Shown here: positions 25,215 through 33,927 of the stretch, one piece after another | Layout: each line of letters opens with the position of its first letter | Position numbering within the stretch: the first letter of the stretch is position 1 | NCBI RefSeq assembly: GCF_030546695.1 | Contig: NZ_JAUOTP010000002.1 | Location: 434,001-498,000 of the forward strand | Length of the DNA stretch: 64,000 bases | Direction: 5' to 3' | Origin: Sphingomonas natans | GTDB taxonomy: Bacteria; Pseudomonadota; Alphaproteobacteria; Sphingomonadales; Sphingomonadaceae | Notes under the pieces: model-generated | What the model was told of the DNA's origin: nothing | Database searches by the model: none | The model's input: the letters and a program-made list of their open reading frames with translations, nothing else | Position numbers and translations under genes: made by a program

Positions 25215-25869
25215 TCTTGCGCTCCACGGCGGCGCGGAACGCCTCGATCAAAGGGAGCACCTGCGCCGCGCGCGTCTTGAAGGCGGCGCGGTTGACGATC
25301 AGTCGCGCCGAGACATCGGCGATGCGCTCGACCTCGACCAAACCGTTCTCGGCGAGCGTCCGGCCCGATGAGACGAGATCGACGATCCGGTTCGACAGGC
25401 CGAGCACGGGCGCGATCTCCATCGCGCCATTCAATTTGACGCATTCCGCCTGGACGCCGCGCGCCTCGAAGTGGCGGCGCGTGACGTTGGGATATTTGGT
25501 CGCGACGCGGACGTGGCTCCAACTGCGCGGATCGTCCTTCGCGGCCATGTCGGCGGGCTCGGCCACGGACAGCCGGCAGTGGCCGATGTCGAGATCGACC
25601 GGCGCATAGAGCTCCGAATAATCGAACTCCATCAGCACATCCGAGCCGACGACGCCGATCTGCGCGGCGCCGTGCGCGACGAAGGTGGCGACATCGAAGG
25701 CGCGCACCCGGATCAGGCCGATATCGGCGCGATCGGTGGCGAAGCGGAGCGCGCGGCTGGCCTCGTCGCTGAACGCCGGCTCCGGGTGGATGCCGGCGCG
25801 CGCGAATAGCGGCATGACCTCGGCGAGGATGCGCCCCTTGGGGACGGCGATGATCAGGGGCTGGCTCAT
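25204..25869 (-). CDS. hisG: ATP phosphoribosyltransferase, short form
   Basis: First enzyme of histidine synthesis: joins ATP and PRPP. The 221-residue product ([54 protein letters not shown]) lacks the C-terminal regulatory domain and is therefore the short HisG type. In that class activity and feedback control need the HisZ regulatory subunit; hisZ is not in this window. It heads the hisG-hisD-nusB operon, 48 bases from the divergent DUF2332 gene. Confidence 0.96.
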   Translation of the reverse strand: MSQPLIIAVPKGRILAEVMPLFARAGIHPEPAFSDEASRALRFATDRADIGLIRVRAFDVATFVAHGAAQIGVVGSDVLMEFDYSELYAPVDLDIGHCRLSVAEPADMAAKDDPRSWSHVRVATKYPNVTRRHFEARGVQAECVKLNGAMEIAPVLGLSNRIVDLVSSGRTLAENGLVEVERIADVSARLIVNRAAFKTRAAQVLPLIEAFRAAVERKSAA

Positions 25870-25917
25870 GGGAGGGCGCGCTTTACTTGGCCCGCCGGTG
25901 CGGAGCAATGCTGGCGA

Positions 25918-27051
25918 ATGGCGGACGAAGCGACGAACCGCGACTCGCTGCGCTGGCAGGCGGAATTCTGCGCCAAAAGCGGGATGACGATCATCACCCG
26001 CATCTGCGCGGGGCTCGCCGAGGCGCTCGACCACAATAGCCGGACGGGCGCCCGCGCGCTCGAGTGGCCGGGCGATCCGATCGCCGCTGCGCTGCCGCTG
26101 CGATTGGTCGGCGGACTCCATGCGCTTTATCGGGCGCGCCGCGTGCTGGCGCCGGTGTTCGAGGGCGGCGAGACCGATCCGGTCGCGATCGCCGCCGCGA
26201 TCGGCGCGACGCTCGTCGCGCATGACGACGAACTCTATCCGTGGCTCGACGGGCCGCCGCAGACCAACGAGGCGGCGCGGTCTGCGGTGCTGATGGCCGG
26301 GCTGCTCGCGCTGGCGGAGCGGTTTCGCGACGGGCTGGGGACGCCTGTGCGGTTCGAACTGCTGGAGATCGGATCGAGCGCCGGGCTCAATCTGATGATC
26401 GACCGCTACGGCTTCGATCTCGGCGGCGTGCGCGTCGGGCCGGAGGATGCGCTGATCCGGATCACGCCCGAGTGGCGGGGCCCGCCGCCGCCCGATGTAC
26501 CGATTGAGATCGCGAGCACACGCGGCGTGGACATCGCGCCGATCGATGTCGCGGACGAGGCGGCGGCGGAGCGGCTGATGGCCTATGTCTGGATCGACCA
26601 GCAGGACCGGCTGGAGCGGACGACGCAGGCCATCGCGATGGCCCGCGCCGGCCCGCCGCGTCTGGAGCAGGGCGACGCCGCCGGCTGGCTGGAGGCGCGG
26701 CTGGCCGAACCGCAGGCGGAGAACACCGCGCGGGTCCTGATGCACAGCATCGTCTGGCAATATCTGCCGGCCGAAGGGCAGAGGCGGATCGAGGCGGCGA
26801 TGGCGGCGGCGGGCGCGAAGGCGACGCCCGAACGGCCGCTCGGCTGGGTGCGCTACGAAGCCGATCGGGCGCTGAAGACGCATCGGCTGACGATCCGGTC
26901 CTGGCCGGGCGAAGGCGCGGCGGAAGATCTGGCCGGCGCGCATCCGCATGCTGCGTGGGTGAGCTGGGAGGGGCTGGCGCCGGATAGCGGCCTCGTCGCC
27001 CGGTGCGGACATTCAAACGCGCATACGGCCCTGCGACGGCAGGGTCGGTAA
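25918..27051 (+). CDS. DUF2332 family protein
   Basis: A 377-residue cytoplasmic protein of the DUF2332 family; function unknown. Conserved features are the N-terminal [22 protein letters not shown], a nucleotide-binding-like [19 protein letters not shown] followed by an RITPEWRGP block, and a C-terminal VRWEADR-like [13 protein letters not shown] segment. The [11 protein letters not shown] element looks like motif I of SAM-dependent methyltransferases, so a methyltransferase fold is possible but unproven. It is divergent from hisG. Confidence 0.8.
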   Translation: MADEATNRDSLRWQAEFCAKSGMTIITRICAGLAEALDHNSRTGARALEWPGDPIAAALPLRLVGGLHALYRARRVLAPVFEGGETDPVAIAAAIGATLVAHDDELYPWLDGPPQTNEAARSAVLMAGLLALAERFRDGLGTPVRFELLEIGSSAGLNLMIDRYGFDLGGVRVGPEDALIRITPEWRGPPPPDVPIEIASTRGVDIAPIDVADEAAAERLMAYVWIDQQDRLERTTQAIAMARAGPPRLEQGDAAGWLEARLAEPQAENTARVLMHSIVWQYLPAEGQRRIEAAMAAAGAKATPERPLGWVRYEADRALKTHRLTIRSWPGEGAAEDLAGAHPHAAWVSWEGLAPDSGLVARCGHSNAHTALRRQGR

Positions 27052-27428
27052 AGGTTCCCGGCGGATCGAATGGCGGCGGCGAGCCCGATCCGAAATCCCG
27101 GTTTTACCGTATCTTGCACGAGCGAAGTTGAGGAAGTTGAGGATTGCGTGCGCTTTTCGCTAAACCGGCGGCGCGGCTTATGCTGATGCTGAGAAAGAGC
27201 CAGCGGACGGAATATTGCGCGCCGCCCCTGTAGGACAGCGATTTTTGCTCCGCAGGCGACCGGCCGCGCTTCCACCACTTCCTGCCGTTCGCGCCGGCGA
27301 ACGCGAGCACCCAAAGCGGTCTGTCGGCTTTCGCCCAGATGTTGCCGTTGGTTGATCGACGACGCTTGCCCGTTAGCCGCCCCACGTTCATCTTCGTTCC
27401 GCGAAAGCTTGCATTGGAGCCGCTAAAC
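27052..27428. other. gene-poor, lower-GC interval
   Basis: I see no gene I can support in these 377 bases. Frames open on the minus strand are short, start in odd places and resemble nothing. Base composition is visibly less GC-rich than the flanks and continues into the small gene that follows. Confidence 0.5.
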
Positions 27429-27713
27429 ATGCCCGAGATTATCGCGTCTCGTCAGATGTTTGTCAGAGACGAGGAGCGGTTCGCTCCGATGTTGATCAGC
27501 GTATCGAAGCCCGAAGAGGCAGAAAATGGCCTTTTCTCTTGCCATGTCTCTTTTACAGGCACGCCAAAATACAATGCGAATATCAAAGGGGGGGACGCTA
27601 TAAACGCCCTTGAATGCGCGTTGTTATACATCGACGGCATCTGCGCTAACAGCGAAGATCCCGAATTTCATTCGGAGGAAACCGGCGGGCGGCACAAGGG
27701 GCGTCCTCTATAG
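27429..27713 (+). CDS. hypothetical protein in a lower-GC islet
   Basis: A 94-residue protein beginning MPEIIASRQMFVRDEERF, with CHVSFTG, GDAINALECALLYIDGIC and an acidic then basic tail (FHSEETGGRHKGRPL). It looks like a small soluble alpha/beta protein; I cannot name a family with confidence. Codon use is much less GC-biased than its neighbours (many T/A third positions), suggesting recent acquisition. A GGAG sits 11 bases upstream of the ATG. The flanks contain no transposase or repeat. Confidence 0.6.
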   Translation: MPEIIASRQMFVRDEERFAPMLISVSKPEEAENGLFSCHVSFTGTPKYNANIKGGDAINALECALLYIDGICANSEDPEFHSEETGGRHKGRPL

Positions 27714-27828
27714 CGTTCATAGGGCCAAAAGCCGACCGTCTCAAAACCACCAAAAGCGGACATCAGCGTAACGCATTTCGACGACGGTCAGCACGCCAGC
27801 ACAATGCTATCTCGCTACGAAGAGCCGG

Positions 27829-28275
27829 CTACCAGACGCTGAGCTCTATCAGCATCTCCGGCAGGTCTTCCGGGAAGAACGGCTCGTCCAGCGCCGTCAG
27901 GTCAGCGGCATCGAACCAGCGCCACTCGCGCATCACCGCTTGTTCCAGCGCGGTGTGGCCGCCGGTCGCGATATGCGTATCCTCGGTGCGGACGAGGAAA
28001 TAGCGCTCGTCGGCCGAGACGGGGACGCCTTCGATCGTGACGAATTCGGCGTGGCGCTGCGCGACCTGTTCGCCGCACTCCAGCACCAGCCCGGTTTCCT
28101 CGCGCAGCTCGCGGACGGCGGCCGCCTCGTAGCTCTCGCCGGGATCGACCGCGCCGCCCGGCGTACACCAGAAAGGCGGGCGATCCTGGGGGACGAAGCG
28201 GAACAGCAAGGCCCGCCCCGCGGGATCGACGAGCAGGATGCGCGCGGCGGGGCGCAGCGCGCGCGCCGTGCTCAC
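27829..28275 (-). CDS. NUDIX hydrolase
   Basis: A 148-residue pyrophosphohydrolase of the NUDIX superfamily. The NUDIX box is GGAVDPGESYEAAAVRELREETGL, complete with the metal-binding REXXEE residues. The substrate (nucleotide, NDP-sugar or other) cannot be deduced. The GTG start overlaps the stop of the upstream GST gene (GTGA), so it belongs to the bolA-GST-NUDIX operon. Confidence 0.93.
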   Translation of the reverse strand: MSTARALRPAARILLVDPAGRALLFRFVPQDRPPFWCTPGGAVDPGESYEAAAVRELREETGLVLECGEQVAQRHAEFVTIEGVPVSADERYFLVRTEDTHIATGGHTALEQAVMREWRWFDAADLTALDEPFFPEDLPEMLIELSVW

Positions 28276-29105
28276 TCCCCGTCGAGCTCCGGATAATGGC
28301 GGAAGATGCCGTTCGAGAAAGGCTGGCGCCGATCGCTGGCGAGATAATCGGCCAGCTCGGGCAGCGCCACGACCGCATCGTGCAGCGCGATCAGCTTGGG
28401 TGTATCGCGCGCGACGGTCGCCATCCGCCGCGGGAAGGCGAAGTTCAGCCCCTCTATCAGCTGGAAAAGCGAGAGATCGGCATAGCTCCACGCATCTCCA
28501 TTGAGCCACGGCCCCCGATGCGCGAGCGCGCGTTCGAACCAGTTGAGGAATTTGGGTAGGCGATTCGCCCGGAAATCCTCGGCGCGGCGCAGCGCCTCGG
28601 TCTTCTGGTCCTCATAATAAGACCCGATCTCGACCGGATGATGCGTGTCGTGGACCTCGGCGACGACATCCGCGATCGTGAGCTGGCACTGGTTGGTCCA
28701 CAGCCACCCCGCCTTGTCGGGCGGGGACAGGCCATGTTCGGTGCCGAGAAAGGCGAGGATGTTGGCGACCTGCGCGATCACGAGCCCGTCGACGACGATA
28801 TATGGCGGGGCGAAGGGCGGGGTCTCGCGCGGCTCGGCCAGATCGCGCGACAGGACGGCCACGCCTTCCTCACCCGCCTCGATCGCGACATCGCGATAGG
28901 GGATCCGGCCCGCCTCCAGCGCGAGGCGGACGAACTCGCCGCGGCCGGGAATGCCAGGCCAATAATAGAGATCGATGAACTGGGGCGTCGCATCGACATT
29001 TTCCTCGACGGCCTCCACCGGCAGAACGCGGCGGTGATCGACGCGGCCGGGCGATTTCTTCTTGCGCGAGAGCGAGGCCCGCGGCGGATGCGATTTGCTG
29101 CTCAT
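28272..29105 (-). CDS. glutathione S-transferase family protein
   Basis: A 277-residue GST with an unusual basic N-terminal extension of about 40 residues (SLSRKKKSPGRVDHRR) before the thioredoxin-like domain (FIDLYYWPGIPGRGEFVRLALEAG; PPYIVVDGLVIAQVANILAFL). The helical C-terminal domain contains WLNGDAWSYADLSLFQLIEGL. The substrate is unknown. It overlaps bolA upstream (ATGA) and the NUDIX gene downstream (GTGA), so all three are tightly coupled. The extension might be a mis-called start, but no good internal start codon follows before the GST domain. Confidence 0.86.
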   Translation of the reverse strand: MSSKSHPPRASLSRKKKSPGRVDHRRVLPVEAVEENVDATPQFIDLYYWPGIPGRGEFVRLALEAGRIPYRDVAIEAGEEGVAVLSRDLAEPRETPPFAPPYIVVDGLVIAQVANILAFLGTEHGLSPPDKAGWLWTNQCQLTIADVVAEVHDTHHPVEIGSYYEDQKTEALRRAEDFRANRLPKFLNWFERALAHRGPWLNGDAWSYADLSLFQLIEGLNFAFPRRMATVARDTPKLIALHDAVVALPELADYLASDRRQPFSNGIFRHYPELDGE

Positions 29106-29389
29106 GCCTCCCCCGGTGCCTTGGCCTTGATCGCGAGCGCATGGACGCGCTCGGCCAGCAGCCCGGCGAGCGCCTGGTTGACGAGGCGATGGCGATCGAC
29201 GCGCGACTTGCCGGCGAAGGCATCGGCGACGATCTCCACGGTGAAGTGGCTTTCGCCGCGCGCATCATGGCCCGAATGGCCGCGATGCTTCTCGCTATCG
29301 TCGATCACGGCGAGCCGTTCGGGGGCGAGGGCGGAGCGCAGGCTCCGTTCGATTTCGGCGGCCACAGGACCGGTTTCAGAGGCTGTCAT
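29102..29389 (-). CDS. bolA: BolA family protein
   Basis: A 95-residue BolA/IbaG-type protein. These partner with monothiol glutaredoxins in Fe-S cluster trafficking, and E. coli BolA also affects morphology. Visible are HRGHSGHDARGESHFTVEIV, the FAGKSRVDRHRLVNQAL helix-turn region and the C-terminal VHALAIKAKAP block; the conserved His used for cluster binding is present. The chosen ATG gives a standard-length protein. It is the first gene of a three-gene operon and is divergent from the J-domain gene. Confidence 0.93.
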   Translation of the reverse strand: MTASETGPVAAEIERSLRSALAPERLAVIDDSEKHRGHSGHDARGESHFTVEIVADAFAGKSRVDRHRLVNQALAGLLAERVHALAIKAKAPGEA

Positions 29390-29426
29390 GCTTCCTATAT
29401 AGGCCGTTTTGCCGGGAGGATCGCAA

Positions 29427-30014
29427 GTGGCGGATGGCGCGAGGAACACACGCTTCCATGGCAGGGTGCCCGGGGAACGCGTCTGTTCGGAGCCCGGCTG
29501 CCTAGAGCCGGGCGAATTCCGCGCGCCTGCCGACGGCCCGCGCGGCGGCTTCGACGGGCCGGGCGAATGGCGCTTCCTGTGCCTCGATCATGTCCGCGCG
29601 TTCAACCAGCGCTACAATTTCTTCACGGGCATGACCGCGGACGAGATCGCCGCGCAGCAGCGGCCTTATGCGGGCTGGGAGCGCGAGACGCGCGCTTTCT
29701 CGACAGGCGGCGCGGATCGCCCGCCGAGCTGGGCCGATTTCGTCGATCCGCTCGACGCGATTCAGGCGCGCTTCCGCGCGACCCGGCCCGCCGAGCGCCA
29801 GGATGGGCGGGGTCTTTCGGGCGACGAGCGCAAGGCGCTGAAGGTGCTGGGGCTGGAGGTGGACGCCGATCGCCGGGCGCTGCGCCAGCGTTATTCGGAA
29901 CTGGTGCGGCGCTACCATCCCGATCGCAACGGCGGCGACCGGAGCCACGAAAGCGCGCTGCAGGCGGTGATCGAGGCGTATCAGACGCTGCGGAGTGCGG
30001 CGGCGTTTGCGTGA
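29427..30014 (+). CDS. J-domain protein with N-terminal Cys motif
   Basis: A 195-residue protein whose C-terminal 65 residues are a DnaJ domain with the HPD motif (RYSELVRRYHPDRNGGD), expected to stimulate a DnaK-type chaperone. The N-terminal part has CSEPGCLEPGEF and FLCLDHVRAFN, three Cys and a His that could bind a metal, plus a Trp/Arg-rich linker. This J-domain-at-the-end layout is common in alphaproteobacteria; the client is unknown. The start is GTG at 29427, with GGGAGGA seven bases upstream. Confidence 0.88.
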   Translation: MADGARNTRFHGRVPGERVCSEPGCLEPGEFRAPADGPRGGFDGPGEWRFLCLDHVRAFNQRYNFFTGMTADEIAAQQRPYAGWERETRAFSTGGADRPPSWADFVDPLDAIQARFRATRPAERQDGRGLSGDERKALKVLGLEVDADRRALRQRYSELVRRYHPDRNGGDRSHESALQAVIEAYQTLRSAAAFA

Positions 30015-30030
30015 GCCTGGCGAAAACGAT

Positions 30031-30205
30031 CCGCTCATCCTGAGGAGGGACTGAGCCTGTCGAAGGCCCGTCTCGAAGGACCTTCAACGTTGCGTGCGTC
30101 CTTCGAGACGCCATTTCGACTTCGTGCCTGCGGCACGAAGTTTATCCTGAGCGCCTGCCTTAGCAGGCAGTCGAAGGGCTCAATGGCTCCTCAGGATGAG
30201 CGGGG
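30031..30205. repeat. CTCATCCTGAGGAG-type palindromic repeat (long copy)
   Basis: About 175 bases bounded by CCGCTCATCCTGAGGAG and its complement CTCCTCAGGATGAGCGG, with inner arms GTCTCGAAG / CTTCGAGAC. A second, shorter copy lies at 37585-37697. This copy carries an extra internal palindrome (GCGCCTGCC-TTA-GCAGGC). It lies between the convergent J-domain and SRPBCC genes. Confidence 0.8.
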
Positions 30206-30222
30206 ATTTTTGTGGCAAGGTG

Positions 30223-30696
30223 TCACGCCAGCCGCTTCGCCACCGCTTCCCACTGCTCGGCGACTTTGCCCCAGCCCGCCTCGAAGCCCATCGTCTTGTG
30301 CTGTTCGAGCGCGTCCTTCGTCCAGTGGCGCGCGCGGCCGCGGTAGAGCGTCTTGTCGCCTTGCGGTTCGAACTCGAAGATGCCGACCATGAACGGGCCG
30401 GCGGGCTTCCAGCCGGCCTGGAAGGCATCGGTGAAGACGATTTTGCGCTCGGGAATCACCTCCAGATAGACGCCGTCGTTCGGCACGACTTCGCCGTCCG
30501 GCCCATACATCGTCACCAGCGCGCGGCCGCCCGCGCGCAGCTCCATCACCTGCACCTCGGCGCGCCACGGCGGCGGGCAGAACCAGTCGTTCAGGTGATC
30601 GGTATAGGCCTTCCAGACGGCCGCGACCGGCGCGTCCATCAGCCGCTCGACGACCAGCTCGAGCTCGTCGACCGTCTCCATGCCACTGCAGCTCAT
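30223..30696 (-). CDS. SRPBCC-domain protein (AHSA1 type)
   Basis: A 157-residue START/Bet v1-like protein: ELVVERLMDAPVAAVWKAYTD at the N-terminus, HLNDWFCPPPWRAEV, ERKIVFTDAF, and a C-terminal GWGKVAEQWEAVAKRLA helix that closes the hydrophobic cavity. Family members bind small hydrophobic ligands or act with partner enzymes. The ATG overlaps the stop of the glyoxalase-fold gene upstream (ATGA), and it is the last gene of the 30.2-33.4 kb operon. Confidence 0.9.
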   Translation of the reverse strand: MSCSGMETVDELELVVERLMDAPVAAVWKAYTDHLNDWFCPPPWRAEVQVMELRAGGRALVTMYGPDGEVVPNDGVYLEVIPERKIVFTDAFQAGWKPAGPFMVGIFEFEPQGDKTLYRGRARHWTKDALEQHKTMGFEAGWGKVAEQWEAVAKRLA

Positions 30697-31181
30697 GCCT
30701 CTTCTCCCGCGAATGCGCGCGCGATCCCCGCGACGTCGATCTTCTGCATCGTCATCATCTTTTCCATCGCGCGTTTGGCGGCGGCGCGATCGGGCGAGGT
30801 CATCGCCTCGTTGAGGATGCGCGGCGTGATCTGCCAGGAGAAACCCCAGCGATCCTTGCACCAGCCGCAGTCGCTCTCCACCCCGCCATTGCCGACGATC
30901 GCGTTCCAGTAACGATCGGTCTCGGCCTGATCCTCGGTCTCGACCATGAAGCTGACCGCCTCGTTGGGCTTGAACATCGGCCCGCCGTTGAGGCCGAGGA
31001 AGCGCCGGCCGAGGACGGTGAACTGCACCGTCAGCTCCATGCCCGCCTCGCCACCGGGAAAATCGGTCGCCGCCTCGGCGGCGCGGCCGACATGGCTGTC
31101 CGGAAAGACGCTCGCATAGAAGGCCGCCGCCTTGCTCGCCTCGCCATGATCGAACCACAGGCAGTTGATCATCTTGTCCAT
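30693..31181 (-). CDS. VOC-superfamily protein (PhnB/glyoxalase-like)
   Basis: A 162-residue member of the vicinal-oxygen-chelate superfamily of the PhnB/3-demethylubiquinone-methyltransferase-like type: NCLWFDHGEASKAAAFYASVFPDSHVG, FLGLNGGPMF, NAIVGNGGVESDCGWCKDRWGFSWQITP, and a Lys/Met-rich C-terminal helix. Function in this family is mostly unassigned. It overlaps the SRPBCC gene by four bases and starts nine bases after the two-domain VOC gene. Confidence 0.9.
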   Translation of the reverse strand: MDKMINCLWFDHGEASKAAAFYASVFPDSHVGRAAEAATDFPGGEAGMELTVQFTVLGRRFLGLNGGPMFKPNEAVSFMVETEDQAETDRYWNAIVGNGGVESDCGWCKDRWGFSWQITPRILNEAMTSPDRAAAKRAMEKMMTMQKIDVAGIARAFAGEEA

Positions 31182-31190
31182 GATCGCTCC

Positions 31191-31979
31191 TCAGGGTTTG
31201 GGCGCGACGAAGCCGACCACCGCGCCCTGCGGATCGATCGCCATGATCACGCGCTCGCCGCCCGGCACTTCCATCGGCCCGGTGACGATCCGGCCGCCCT
31301 CGGCCTTCACCGCCGCCACGCAGACATCGATATCGGGCACGCGGAAGTAGAAGAGCCACGCCGGGACGGGCTGGCTGGGTTGCTGAGGCATCATCGCGCC
31401 GAACGGCTCGCTTTGGCTGGTGTGCCGCAGGAAACTATATTCGCCCATAGCGCCCATCGGCATCGCGCCCTCCTCCACGAAGCCGAACAGGCGGCCGTAG
31501 AAAGCGAGCGCTGCGGCGTCGTCGGGGGTGATCAGCTCGTTCCAGCTGCAATGGCCGAGCTCATAGCGGCCATAAGCGGTGCTGCGCTCGTCGGGCTCGC
31601 CGCGCATCACATAGAAGCTGACGCCCTGCGGATCGGCGAGCAAGGCGAAGCGGCCGACGCCCGGCAGATCATGCGGCGGCATGTAGATCGCGCCGCCGGC
31701 CTGTTCGACCGCGGCGGCCGTGCTATCGACATCGTCGACGCCGAGATAGCCGAGCCAGGCGGGCGGCATCGGCGCGCCTTCGGGGATCTTCATGAGCCCG
31801 CCGGCGGGCCTGCCGTCGGGCGCGGTCAGGATGCGATAGTCCATCGGCGAAGGCTCGCCGTTGAGTTCGGCGCGGGCGATCGTCCAGCCGGCGACTTTCT
31901 CGTAAAAGGCCTGCGCGGCGTCCGCGTCGCTCGTCAGCAGCTCGTACCAGACCCATTCGCCCTGGCGGTTCCGGCTCAT
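31191..31979 (-). CDS. two-domain VOC protein
   Basis: A 262-residue protein with two glyoxalase-fold halves: residues about 5-125 (GEWVWYELLTSDADAAQAFYEKVAGW) and about 135-260 (GRYELGHCSWNELITPDDAAALAFYGRLFGF). Tandem VOC proteins of this kind often have one metal site and one structural half. Substrate unknown; ring-cleaving, glyoxalase or antibiotic-binding roles are all possible. Part of the co-directional detoxification-like operon. Confidence 0.9.
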   Translation of the reverse strand: MSRNRQGEWVWYELLTSDADAAQAFYEKVAGWTIARAELNGEPSPMDYRILTAPDGRPAGGLMKIPEGAPMPPAWLGYLGVDDVDSTAAAVEQAGGAIYMPPHDLPGVGRFALLADPQGVSFYVMRGEPDERSTAYGRYELGHCSWNELITPDDAAALAFYGRLFGFVEEGAMPMGAMGEYSFLRHTSQSEPFGAMMPQQPSQPVPAWLFYFRVPDIDVCVAAVKAEGGRIVTGPMEVPGGERVIMAIDPQGAVVGFVAPKP

Positions 31980-31989
31980 GTCTGTCTCC

Positions 31990-32706
31990 TTATGCGTCTA
32001 GGATCGGGGCGAAGCCGCCAAAGATCATGCGCCGGGCATCGAACGGCATGTCGGCGGGCGGCGTCTTCATCCGCGGATCATCGCTCACCGCCTTCATGCC
32101 GGCGTCACGCGTCGCCTTGTCGGGCCATTCGAGCCACGCGAAGACGATGCTCTCGCCGTCTTCGGCATGCGCCGCGCGGTAGAAATCGGTGGCCTTGCCG
32201 CGCGGCACGTCGCTGCCCCAGCCCTCGACATAGCGGGTCACGCCATGATCGCGGAACACGACCGAGGCGGCGCGCGCCATGTCGAAATAGGCGTCGCGGT
32301 TCGCGTCGGGCACGGGCAGGACGAAGCCGTCGACATAGGACATGGGGCCGCCCGCGCCGTCTTCGATGACCACGTCGAACGCGCCATAGACCATGCGCTT
32401 GCCGTCGAAGGGCGGCGGCGCCATCGTCTCCATCCGCGGATCGGCGCGGATGCTGGTGACGGCGGCGTCATAGGTCGCACGATCGGGATATTCGATCCAG
32501 CTGAACAGGATTGTCTCATTCGCCTCGCGCAGCACCGCGCCGTGGAAATCGTTGATCTTGCCCTCGGGCACATCATCGCCCCACGTCTCGACCATCCGCG
32601 TCGCGCCATACTGCTTGAACATCGGCACGGCTTCGGTCGCGTGATCGACATAGGCTTGGCGATTGGCGGTCGGGACCGCAAGCAGGAAGCCCTGGACGAT
32701 GGTCAT
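31990..32706 (-). CDS. tandem DUF1428 protein
   Basis: A 238-residue protein consisting of two DUF1428 domains in a row. Residues 1-118 (MTIVQGFLLAVPTANRQAYVDHA; RMVYGAFDVVI) and 119-238 (SYVDGFVLPVPDANRDAYFDMA; RRMIFGGFAPIL) repeat the same pattern, including a TRYVEGWGSDVPRGK / TRMVETWGDDVPEGK block. DUF1428 proteins are normally one domain of about 115 residues with a dimeric ferredoxin-like barrel, so this fusion likely makes a dimer in one chain. It overlaps the GST gene by four bases. Confidence 0.88.
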   Translation of the reverse strand: MTIVQGFLLAVPTANRQAYVDHATEAVPMFKQYGATRMVETWGDDVPEGKINDFHGAVLREANETILFSWIEYPDRATYDAAVTSIRADPRMETMAPPPFDGKRMVYGAFDVVIEDGAGGPMSYVDGFVLPVPDANRDAYFDMARAASVVFRDHGVTRYVEGWGSDVPRGKATDFYRAAHAEDGESIVFAWLEWPDKATRDAGMKAVSDDPRMKTPPADMPFDARRMIFGGFAPILDA

Positions 32707-33389
32707 GCCGCCAGCCCCTGCTTCTCGAGCCACGCCTGCATCGCCGGTGGCGCCTGCCCGGTGAAGCCCGCCATCTGCGCGGCGAGCGCGCGCTGGAAGG
32801 CGGGGCGGGCGGTGCCGCGCGCAACATAGGTCTCCAGCGTCGGATGCGCCGCGAGCAGGGGATCGCCTTCGAGGATGCGGAGCACCGCGATCATCAGCAG
32901 ATCGCCCGCGCTGAATGCGGCGCGATACCAGTCGCGTGTTCCCAGGCGATCTGCGGTCTCGGCGAGCCGCTCGGCGATGCGCTGCTCGATCGCGGGCAGA
33001 CGCGGCTTGGACCAAGGCTTGTCGATCTCGAACAAGGTGGCGATCGCCTGATCCATGATCGGCGGCTCGACCGTGTTGAGCGCGGCGAACGCCCATTCGG
33101 TGGCGTGCGCGCGGCCGGCCGGATCTGCGGGCAGCAGATCGCCTTTGCCGGCGATGTGCAGGACGATCGCGCCGGATTCGAACAAGGTGAAATCGCCTTC
33201 CTCATAGGTCGGCACCTGGCCGTAGGGCTGGAGACTGCGATGTTCGGGCCGCTTCTGCTCGCCCTGGCTCAGATAGCGCACGTCATACGGCTGGCCGACC
33301 TCCTCCAGCGCCCAGCGCACGCGCAGATCGCGGACCTGGCCCTTGGCGAAATCAGGCACCCAATCATAAGCGGTGATGACGGGGTTCAT
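32703..33389 (-). CDS. glutathione S-transferase family protein
   Basis: A 228-residue GST: thioredoxin-like domain with RVRWALEEVGQPYDVRYL, PYGQVPTYEEGDFTLFESGAIVLHIA, and a helical domain with WYRAAFSAGDLLMIAVLRILEG. No Cys or Tyr in the usual catalytic place is obvious; a Ser or Asn in the N-terminal VPDFAKGQVR stretch may serve. It probably conjugates or isomerises electrophiles. It precedes the DUF1428 gene with an ATGA overlap and follows the VOC gene by 35 bases. Confidence 0.9.
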   Translation of the reverse strand: MNPVITAYDWVPDFAKGQVRDLRVRWALEEVGQPYDVRYLSQGEQKRPEHRSLQPYGQVPTYEEGDFTLFESGAIVLHIAGKGDLLPADPAGRAHATEWAFAALNTVEPPIMDQAIATLFEIDKPWSKPRLPAIEQRIAERLAETADRLGTRDWYRAAFSAGDLLMIAVLRILEGDPLLAAHPTLETYVARGTARPAFQRALAAQMAGFTGQAPPAMQAWLEKQGLAA

Positions 33390-33424
33390 CCTCTCTCTCC
33401 TCGTTTGTGACTGGGGGACGCGGG

Positions 33425-33865
33425 CTAGGCCGCGACCGGCTCGACCGCTCCGCCTGCCATCGTCTGCTCGGCGGCGGCCATGTCCATATAGAAGGGTCCG
33501 TAGCCGTGGCCGTCGGGATCCTCGAAGGCGCGCGAATACATGAAGCCCATATCCTCGGGCTCGTGCAGCTCGCGCCCGCCCGCGGCGAGCGCCGCCTTGG
33601 TGAAGGCATCGACCTCGGCACGGCTATCGAAGGCGAGCGCGAACAAGGCGCCGCTCTGGCGTTTCGCGTCGATGATCTCCTTGCCCGTGAAGGTCCGGTA
33701 GAAATCGAGGCCGAGCAGCATGACGTGGATCGTCTCCGACCAGATCATCGCCGAGCCCTGCGCGTTCGAGAACAAAGCATGTTTCTCAAAGCCGATCGCC
33801 TCGTAAAAAGCGGTTGCCGCCGGGACATCCGCGACCGGCAGATTCACGAAGATCTTTTTCGCCAT
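33425..33865 (-). CDS. VOC-superfamily glyoxalase-like protein
   Basis: A 146-residue single glyoxalase-fold protein: KKIFVNLPVADVPAATAFYEAIGF, a central MIWSETIHVMLL strand, and ALAFDSRAEVDAFTKAALAAGG with FEDPDGHGYGPFYMD at the C-terminal ligand strand. I start at MAKKIFVN, which has a good family match and AGGAGA upstream. It is the first gene of the operon, 62 bases from the divergent HxlR-type regulator. Confidence 0.91.
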   Translation of the reverse strand: MAKKIFVNLPVADVPAATAFYEAIGFEKHALFSNAQGSAMIWSETIHVMLLGLDFYRTFTGKEIIDAKRQSGALFALAFDSRAEVDAFTKAALAAGGRELHEPEDMGFMYSRAFEDPDGHGYGPFYMDMAAAEQTMAGGAVEPVAA

Positions 33866-33927
33866 CGTCACTCTCCTGCGCCGATTCGGTTTGCGCAGGA
33901 TGACAAGGCGAGTTATTAAAAACAACC

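Noticed and set aside
27104-27430. A minus-strand frame in the gene-poor interval
   Set aside because: Short, unusual composition, no ribosome-binding site, no family resemblance. Its start abuts the start of the plus-strand small gene by accident.
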